Positions 57,569 through 64,000 of a stretch of 64,000 bases of DNA are shown piece after piece. The notes under the pieces were generated by a model, which saw only the letters and a list, made by a program, of their open reading frames with translations, was not told the origin of the DNA and ran no database searches. Source of the stretch: Agarophyton chilense (Eukaryota; Rhodophyta; Florideophyceae; Gracilariales; Gracilariaceae). The stretch's first letter is position 1. Each line of letters begins with the position of its first letter. Location: assembly GCA_030374765.1 (NCBI GenBank), contig JARGXX010000088.1:2914001-2978000 (forward strand), given 5' to 3'. The position numbers and the translations under genes were made by a program.

Positions 57569-59335
57569 CTACGTAGTGGGGTGAGGATCGCAAAACTCTA
57601 TAGCCTCAGGAAGCACTGGATTGATTAGTGGAACTGGCATCGGATGTATCGTCTGTGGATTGTCAGGCGTAAGGCTAGAGTCGTGCAGTAACAACACATG
57701 GTCGTTCCTTCGCACTCGTGACAGCGCCACATACAGCTGACCTGCACAGAAGAAATTTGATCGCACATCAACAACTAAATCGTTCAGAGTTTTGCCCTGT
57801 CCTTTGTGAACTGTTGCTGCAAATGCAAGTCGAATGGGGAACTGTCTTCGAATCATAGGAATGTCTGCAAAGGACAACTCAAAATCAATGCGATGCAGCA
57901 CTTGTGACTCGATTACTTGACCGTTTCCGTTGAACCTTGCCACATGCATTGTAAACTGATCCACACGAACTACGACAAACATTTTTCCATTTACCAACAC
58001 TGGATGCAGAACGTTTCGAATAACCATCACAGGAACACCAATTTTGAAGCACAGGTTGTGTGGAGGGATACCAGTAGGAGCATATTCATAGGCAAACTCA
58101 GGCACAATAGTGTCCGAAATATCCGACTCGGCAGTCTGCGCTCGAAGTGGCTGTACTGTAGTTGCGGAGTGCAAAGTGATTTGCTCACCCGGAAAAAGAT
58201 TCAGGGCAGCAGTATTGTGTTCATCCACCAAATGATTTGTGGATGCAATTATCATTTTGCTGAGATATACATCTTCTTTGCGCCGCGTCGTGACCCAATT
58301 CCACACAAACGTATATGCGGTTTGCATCACTCCATTAGACTGCAGTGGGGGTGGTATAGTACTCGAGATGGTGTTGCGCGCAACGGCACGCAAAAAAGCC
58401 GCAAACCCCGGATCATCTTCTTGGCGAACTTGTTCTGTGAGATAAAGAACTTGCACAGAGGAATCTGTCCAGAGATTGCTTTTCCATGGCAGCTCGTTCA
58501 AAATGTTTGTATACACTCTTCGAACGTTCCCACCCGCCTCAGGCTCCATGTACGACTGAGGCACAACAGGAAGCAACTGTGAGTAGTTGCCGGTGAACAC
58601 TATAGACAGTCCACCGAAACATGGCGGTTGCGTTTGTGTTTGAGAACTTCGCAAGTCTTTGAGTAGCACGTCCATGAGCTCAAACAACCTTCTGGAGAGC
58701 ATCGAAACCTCGTCAAGTACGAGTAGCTGTAGAATGCGCAAAAGTTCCGCTCGTTGAGACCGAGGACCGTACTTGGACAACAGTGAAAGTTAAGTAGTAG
58801 TACTGTCTTTATCTCCCACACCCAAACCAAGCAGACTGTGCAATGTGCGACCTCCCTCGTAAAGGGATGCAGCGATTCCCGTTGTAGCTGTCAATTCAAC
58901 TAGCATTCCTTTTGATTCACATATATCCCGCAACAAATTCAACATATACGTCTTTCCAGTGCCTGCAGACCCTTGTATAAAGAAAACGTTTCCAGGAGTG
59001 GTCAGACGATCTTGATCGGATTGCTGTCGGAGTTCTAAAGCATTCACAATCGTATCCAGGACGTGTTTTTGTGTTGGTTTCAATGTATTATACCTGGATT
59101 GCAGTGTGCTTGCATTTCGCACCACTGTTAATTGGCGAGTGACTACTGCACGATCAGTCTCAGTTTGTTCCGCATTTTGCTGGATATATTGAACAAAGAA
59201 GCTATGCTCACGGAGCAAACGACCTTCATGGTGGTCAGATATGCTAATAATTCGTCGATACATTTCCAGCTTTCGCTGTTGTTCATCCCCGGCGTGGATA
59301 TCGCTGCACAGCGCCTCCCAGTGATCAACAACCAT
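57569..59335 (-). pseudogene. Helitron PIF1-type helicase
   Basis: The 5' part (59335-58790) has the Walker A motif GSAGTGKT at about 58972-58949 and ATTGIAASLYEGGRTLHSLLG. An in-frame TAA at 58790-58792 ends it, and the same frame continues from 58780 for 403 codons with Walker B LLVLDEVSML (about 58720), the PIF1 signature region, FAATVHKGQGKTL and LYVALSRVRR. The helicase unwinds donor DNA during rolling-circle transposition. Only this one nonsense codon interrupts it. The frame is continuous with the Rep domain upstream after a one-base shift near 59340. Confidence 0.85.
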
Positions 59336-59339
59336 TTCT

Positions 59340-60930
59340 CTGCATCTGCGCCTTGCTGATACAGCGTAACTACCAACCGCCGCAGTTCAGATGAAGTGCT
59401 GTATATTTGAACTGCCTCTTCAAACGCAATGGCAAACTCGGTACCGTCACTGAGCAGCCCGCTTGCGATCGCTGCTTCCCGAAATGTGGAAAGCTGCTGT
59501 CCGTCAATGGTCCTCGCATCTTCGTAAGAACTTGAGGCGCGATTCATAAGTAATAAACGCAGTGAAAAAAGCTCTATTTCGGCAGGAACGACGGCTCGAA
59601 TTCTGGCGACGCACTGATTCTCTTCTGACCTCTCCACGACATACATCGACGGATCACAATCGTCTCTCGGCACTTGAGTACTGTCTCCATCAAACTGATT
59701 GAGTACACTAGTTGGGAGGGTTCGATACAGGCGCACTTTTTCATAGTAGGAGAGGTAATCAAGACTGGCATATGTCTCAGGTCTCTGAAAGTACCGTTCC
59801 AGTGTTGATGGCTGTGAAGCCGTGTGAATGTCATTAGGGCTGCGAAGAACAAAAGTTCTCTCTCCCTCCAAATGTATTGCAATTCGCTCCACAGTGGGCA
59901 GAATGGAGACGTGACGAAACTCAAAGATTCGCCAAGCAGCATTCACGGCACCCACCACACGTGCGCGCATGTAGGCACGGATTTCATTCTGCACCACAGC
60001 TGGTTGTTGGGTTGGTGTACCCGATTCATTCTGGTTGCTAACATTCAGAGCAACTTCTTGTGCTTTGGGCTGCTTAAAAGCATACTTCATGAGGTACGCT
60101 ACCGCTACTCCACCCTGCGTGCGCTCTACATTGATGTGTGAGCGGTACTTCTTAGTGAGTGTAGGATTGTATGGCACGATTTTGAGATCTTCTTCATTTC
60201 TTCTTCGGTAAACAACACGGTTTGTTCCTTCTTCGATGTATGTTTCTTGGACAATCATTGTGCTATCGTACCCAAATCGGCAACGACCTGCACGATTAAG
60301 ATTAAGACAATATGAAGAGTGGCGGTGGCGGTGCATAGATAAAACGAGGGCGCGCAGTTCGTCATCTTCCCCTGGACTTGGTACTTCGGCTCGAATCAGA
60401 CTGTCAATGGCATCTACGTATTCTATTACACCTCCTTCTAACCATAGCAGGATGTGATGGTGCGGTACGTTTCGTTCTTGAAACTCCAGCTTTGCTGCAA
60501 GTCCCAAGCACTTGGACCCAAATAACTGTTCTGAATTCTTTTCGAGGTCTTTCACAATATCGTTGATGATGTACTGGTTGTAAACTCTGGAAATCAAGTC
60601 TGGGCGGTCAAAAGGGCGTCGAAGATTAGCTGGTGCTGTGAATGCACTCCGATGAGTCGTATCCATGCCAAACCGCGTCACATCCGCTCGCCATACGTTC
60701 ATTGTGACGGTGATGAATAGCGAAGGGAGTCCTTTTCTTGCCACAATCGCTTGCAAATCCTGTCGTTTACTTTTTCGGTACTTAGAAGAGTTTACTGAGT
60801 CATTAGGAAGCAAAATGCGTCCCATAAGCCTGAATTGCGCGTCAGTCATTCCGCCAGTCGATTGATTTTGCGCTTGGGTCAGACGTGTAGGGGGATTTGG
60901 CGCGAAGGGGCCTCCCCTCTCATACTGATG
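59340..60930 (-). pseudogene. Helitron Rep (HUH) domain
   Basis: Counting from the Met at 60849: LPSLFITVTMN at residues 41-51, the HUH-like NVPHHHILLWL (127-137), a Cys-containing segment, and AYLMKYAFK with two tyrosines at 252 and 256 in the Y-x3-Y spacing of Helitron relaxases (Tyr codons near 60096 and 60084). Upstream the frame continues to about 60930 with the conserved lead GGPFAPNPPTRLTQAQ, so the methionine is internal and the N-terminus is missing. The domain nicks and rejoins single strands at the transposon ends. Confidence 0.82.
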
Positions 60931-61694
60931 ACAACCATTACTAGGGAGATATGAACTGCTTACTTAGAGACGGTTGAGAAGCAACCAGAAAGAATATTTG
61001 AATGGAGCAGAGCCAGAAACGTTGGTTCGAGTATGGCTCGGAAACCGATGTCAACTTGTGGTCAGGAGCTGACAATGTTTAATTGATATCGCTGTTGGCT
61101 TGAGTTGTCTGTCGCTATTTGGTGGTTGGCCTCATGGTTGTTGAGGCCACCATTACTATAGGCGGAGAGGCGAGATCTTGACTATACCATTTTGGTGTGT
61201 ACCAGATGTTGAGGCCAGCCCTCTCATTGGCTCCGCCCACACGATGACCGCGCCGTGTGTTTTCGGCTCTTGCCCAGTTGGCGCCACAACTTAGCCTGAC
61301 TGTCCAATCACGAGGGTCATATTGGCGTCTCTATTCCTTCCATTAGATACACTTCAGCCTCTATAGTGGGGTCCAATAAAGGAAATCTGACCTCTAAAGA
61401 AAAGGGAAATGAAAAGGATTGATTTCATTTCCCGCGGTAGTTGCATTGTAGCCCCGCGGCATGAAAATCCCGGATAGATTTACTGCGGTAGAGGCTCTGA
61501 CAATGGAAGCCCGAGTTATTGGCGTGGATACACAAAGGCAGAGATATGTGGAAATTGAAATAATTGCTTTTTCTCTCTTCGCCAACTAGTCGAGCCTCAA
61601 CCATCCCCGCGTGAGCAAAGCTGAAGCCACCATATCGTTCTCCCGCCGAGCACGGAGCTCCTCAGTAAAACGGGCTCTAAGCCCGAGTAGAGCC
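60931..61694 (+). promoter_or_regulatory. Promoter region of the bZIP gene
   Basis: Between the truncated Helitron and the bZIP start lie an inverted CCAAT box (ATTGG, 61226-61230) next to a GC box-like CTCCGCCC (61231-61238), and a forward CCAAT box (61304-61308). These are typical proximal promoter elements, 390-470 bp before the ATG. No strong TATA box is seen. The in-frame stop TAG at 61588 excludes a longer N-terminus. Confidence 0.5.
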
Positions 61695-62693
61695 ATGAAC
61701 ACACCATTCACTACCTCAACTTCGCTCGATACGGCAGTCGCAACGAGCACAACCCTGTCAGCTCCGCTTGAATCCTCCGACCACCTCGAGGATGACCAGT
61801 CTCCCGCGTCGCACTCGCACAACTTAGAAGAGGTAGCTGTCTCCTCTGTGCAATCAATCGAAAAGCTCGAACACGGCCTAGTATCAGAGGTTGAATCTCA
61901 CCTGGTGCAATTGGCCACCGCCTCATCTCCGAAGCGCCCTTGTGCGAATGAAACAGTGCCCTCTGTTGTCATACCCACCATTAGCGAAGTTGTCGGAACG
62001 TCAGCAATTCCCAACGGCGTGGAAGATATTGACCCTGAACATAACCATATTTCAAACCACGTTCAATTACCCATTGTTGTATCTTCCGCCGCTGATCCCT
62101 CTGATTGTCGTGCTGTGACAAATGGACGGACAGAAACTGCGCAAACGACTATTCCGGTTTCTGCGGAACTTCCCCCATCTTTGCAACTCGAAACTGCTGT
62201 CCCTGTCCATACCGTAGCTCTAACAGTAGATCCAACCGCCGTTCATCAGCCAAACGCCCTTTCAGATCTCATGCCCGCCGCTTCTACTGCCCATACCATC
62301 ATCAGGACATCTGAGATGCACACGCACTATCAACCATCTTCAAAGAAGAAACGAAAGACATACAGCACAGAAGAAGAGCGAAGACAAGCAAGAATACTCA
62401 AGAACAGGCGAACCGCTGAAGAAAGTAGGCAGCGGAGATTAAAGCGCATGAAAGAACTGGAGGACATTGCCGCCAAAGCAGAAACGAGAGAAAGAGAGTT
62501 GATTGAGGAAATCCGACTTGGGAAGGAACAGCTACAGGAAGCTGCAAAGCTAGAGGACTCATTGCGGACTGCGCTCCAAGAAAAGGACGCCGAAATCGCT
62601 CAGAAAGACTCTCAACTGACCCAGAAAGAAATAGAGCTTGCGGAAAAACACGAGGAGGTCGAGCGACTCCATGAAAAGCTGGCCTTGAAATGA
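61695..62693 (+). CDS. bZIP transcription factor
   Basis: This is a 332-residue intact frame from the first ATG (context AGCCATGAA). The open frame reaches further up (to 61591) but has no ATG there. Residues 1-215 are Ser/Thr/Pro/Val-rich and probably disordered, serving as an activation region. Residues 217-251 are the basic region: KKKRK, then the bZIP signature NRRTAEESR (237-245, with Thr in place of the first conserved Ala), which contacts DNA. Residues 252-328 form one long coiled coil with repeated KD(A/S)-type heptads. The basic N-terminal KKKRK can act as a nuclear signal. No intron is needed. Target genes cannot be told from sequence. Confidence 0.9.
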   Translation: MNTPFTTSTSLDTAVATSTTLSAPLESSDHLEDDQSPASHSHNLEEVAVSSVQSIEKLEHGLVSEVESHLVQLATASSPKRPCANETVPSVVIPTISEVVGTSAIPNGVEDIDPEHNHISNHVQLPIVVSSAADPSDCRAVTNGRTETAQTTIPVSAELPPSLQLETAVPVHTVALTVDPTAVHQPNALSDLMPAASTAHTIIRTSEMHTHYQPSSKKKRKTYSTEEERRQARILKNRRTAEESRQRRLKRMKELEDIAAKAETRERELIEEIRLGKEQLQEAAKLEDSLRTALQEKDAEIAQKDSQLTQKEIELAEKHEEVERLHEKLALK

Positions 62694-63617
62694 TTTGATT
62701 CACAAATCATATGTACATATCAACACTGTCACCTTTTTGTCCAAACGGTATTTTCAAAGCTTCAGAAAGAACTGCACATCCGTGCGCGCCTCGTCAAGGG
62801 CTGTGCGAGCACACTAAGCATGTTCACAGAGGCGAACAACAACTATCCCCCAAACGGCAACTTCTAAAGCTTTTGTAAGTTACCTCAAAAAGCACTTTGT
62901 CAACAATGTAACTACTAATTTGTGTTTGGGCAGTTTCAGAAGACGAAATTAAGAAAGCAGTCATCCTGATGCGATTTTGAAGATTAGTCTTCAAGTTTCA
63001 AGAACATCTTGCATAAAGGGACGATGTACGAATGGAGCCCATGACTGTTGAACGGGGAGATGTTTTCCCGTTTTGCGGTAAATTGGGTATCATGATGTCA
63101 TTGTGCATGTGGCCGTGCCTCATGTGAAAGCTTCGGTATTCATGCTCAAAAAGATTATAGTCTACGACCAGGACTGCATCTGCCTACGCAGGCCTGACGG
63201 TCACACGACGATACTACATTTTCAAGGAAAAAGCACCCAACAATAGACGATGCATAAAAACCTTGGTGCTTGCGTTTAATTTCAACCTTAAAACGTTTCT
63301 AACAAAAGATTTGAACAAAGTGACAACATGATAAACGCGTTGCATCACACATCAGAGGAATATCGCAAATAGGAGTTCGACGCATACGTAGCGCACTGGA
63401 CAAACTTCGAATGCAGGTGTAATAGCATCGCGCAAAACAAAGTCTTCTTGGGGGCTAAAGAAAGCGCTGTCCTCTCGTGCTAGTCCTGGTCAAGTGCCGC
63501 CATCGTGACGTTGGTACAGGCAGTGTGTTCGGACGACGCACTCTTCTTCGCCTAATGCAGATCACCAACTCTGCGTCTCGCTCGACAAATGTGCCCGGCG
63601 GCTGCCATGATGCTAAG
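62694..63617. other. Intergenic region between two convergent genes
   Basis: The bZIP gene and the minus-strand gene converge here. No further frame of interest and no clear poly(A) signal was identified. Confidence 0.6.
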
Positions 63618-64000
63618 TTAAGATTCTGCGATCGTCGATTCAAGCGGTTGGGAAGGAATGTTATTTTCGGCTCCAGCACTTGAAGTCATTCCTGATTCAT
63701 CAACGGCCTCTTCTACAATTAGCTGGCCTTCCTTGACTTCATTTACCTGCGGAATCTCGACCGTCGAAGAGGCCGGAGTAGGTGGGGGTGCCGTGGCAAC
63801 ACCACTGGCAACAGCCTTGAAGCTCGGCATGGATGAGTTTCGAGAACGAGCCGGACCCTTAACCTCGGCGTGAAGACCAGGAAAGGCGTTAGCTCCGACA
63901 TCAGTCGAAAGGTCCATAGACCCGTTTGCCGTCTTCTTGTCTGCAGGAGTTTTCTTCTGTTTCGTTTCGGCTTTCTTGGCCTTCTCCTCTTTAGACGGCG
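63618..64000 (-). CDS. 3' end of a Lys-rich hypothetical protein, cut by the window edge
   Basis: The frame is open from the right edge (starting CCG TCT AAA) to a TAA at 63618, giving 126 residues of the C-terminus. The first visible part is strongly basic and helical (KEEKAKKAETKQKK), followed by a Pro/Ala/Ser/Val-rich, acidic tail. This looks like a disordered regulatory end. The protein family cannot be told without the upstream part. The plus strand has shorter frames that I treat as shadows. Confidence 0.6.
   Translation of the reverse strand, partial: PSKEEKAKKAETKQKKTPADKKTANGSMDLSTDVGANAFPGLHAEVKGPARSRNSSMPSFKAVASGVATAPPPTPASSTVEIPQVNEVKEGQLIVEEAVDESGMTSSAGAENNIPSQPLESTIAES

Noticed and set aside
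58781..58800. A short intron explaining the stop in the helicase
   Set aside because: The protein motifs on both sides are correctly spaced without removing any sequence and the frame is the same, so a nonsense change is the simpler reading.

Overview
The window is eukaryotic nuclear DNA. It shows a GT-AG intron inside a protein-coding gene, CCAAT and GC boxes ahead of a bZIP gene, and no operons or ribosome binding sites. The genus cannot be named. The gene-poor texture, full-length Ty3/gypsy chromoviruses, a Helitron helicase and a short intron would fit an alga or another protist, but that is a guess.

Layout. (1) 1-2080: one intact multi-membrane-span gene on the minus strand with a 95-bp intron. 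(2) 2081-7979: AT-rich, mostly non-coding DNA with a decayed Tc1/mariner transposase (5898-6770) and a GC-richer patch with a TATA box at 4.4-4.7 kb. (3) 7980-51200: a 43-kb stack of Ty3/gypsy LTR retrotransposons nested in one another. The oldest layer, E (plus strand), is cut by element C (minus, 9991-27322, target duplication TTCCG) and by element D (minus, 28588-50118, duplication GTTTC). C is itself cut by element A (plus, 13278-21703, duplication GCAGC). D is cut by element B (plus, 35424-46294, duplication TGTGG) and by a solo LTR of the A type (33642-34086). A and D are one family; B and C are a second; E is a third. (4) 51200-57500: gene debris, comprising a plus-strand reading frame with an early stop and a coiled-coil end (52374-53456), a minus-strand relic of an unrecognised family (53885-55061), AT-rich spacer and a GC-rich repeat cluster. 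(5) 57569-60930: a Helitron Rep/PIF1-helicase gene on the minus strand with one frameshift and one nonsense codon. (6) 61695-62693: an intact bZIP transcription factor gene. (7) 63618-64000: the 3' end of another minus-strand gene that leaves the window.

How the parts fit. Each LTR element has the order gag, protease, reverse transcriptase, RNase H, integrase, and A, B, C and D add a C-terminal chromodomain. Between the end of pol and the 3' LTR, all four carry a long reading frame on the opposite strand, starting beside the polypurine tract and converging on the end of pol. The antisense protein is recognisably the same within each family and distantly similar between the two families, which suggests real selection on it. 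The elements also share an unusual primer-binding site, TCTCNYGACTTAGAA. It does not begin with TGG and looks complementary to the anticodon loop and stem of a tRNA-Arg(UCU)-like molecule. All five elements carry disabling mutations, so the stack is an archive rather than an active locus.
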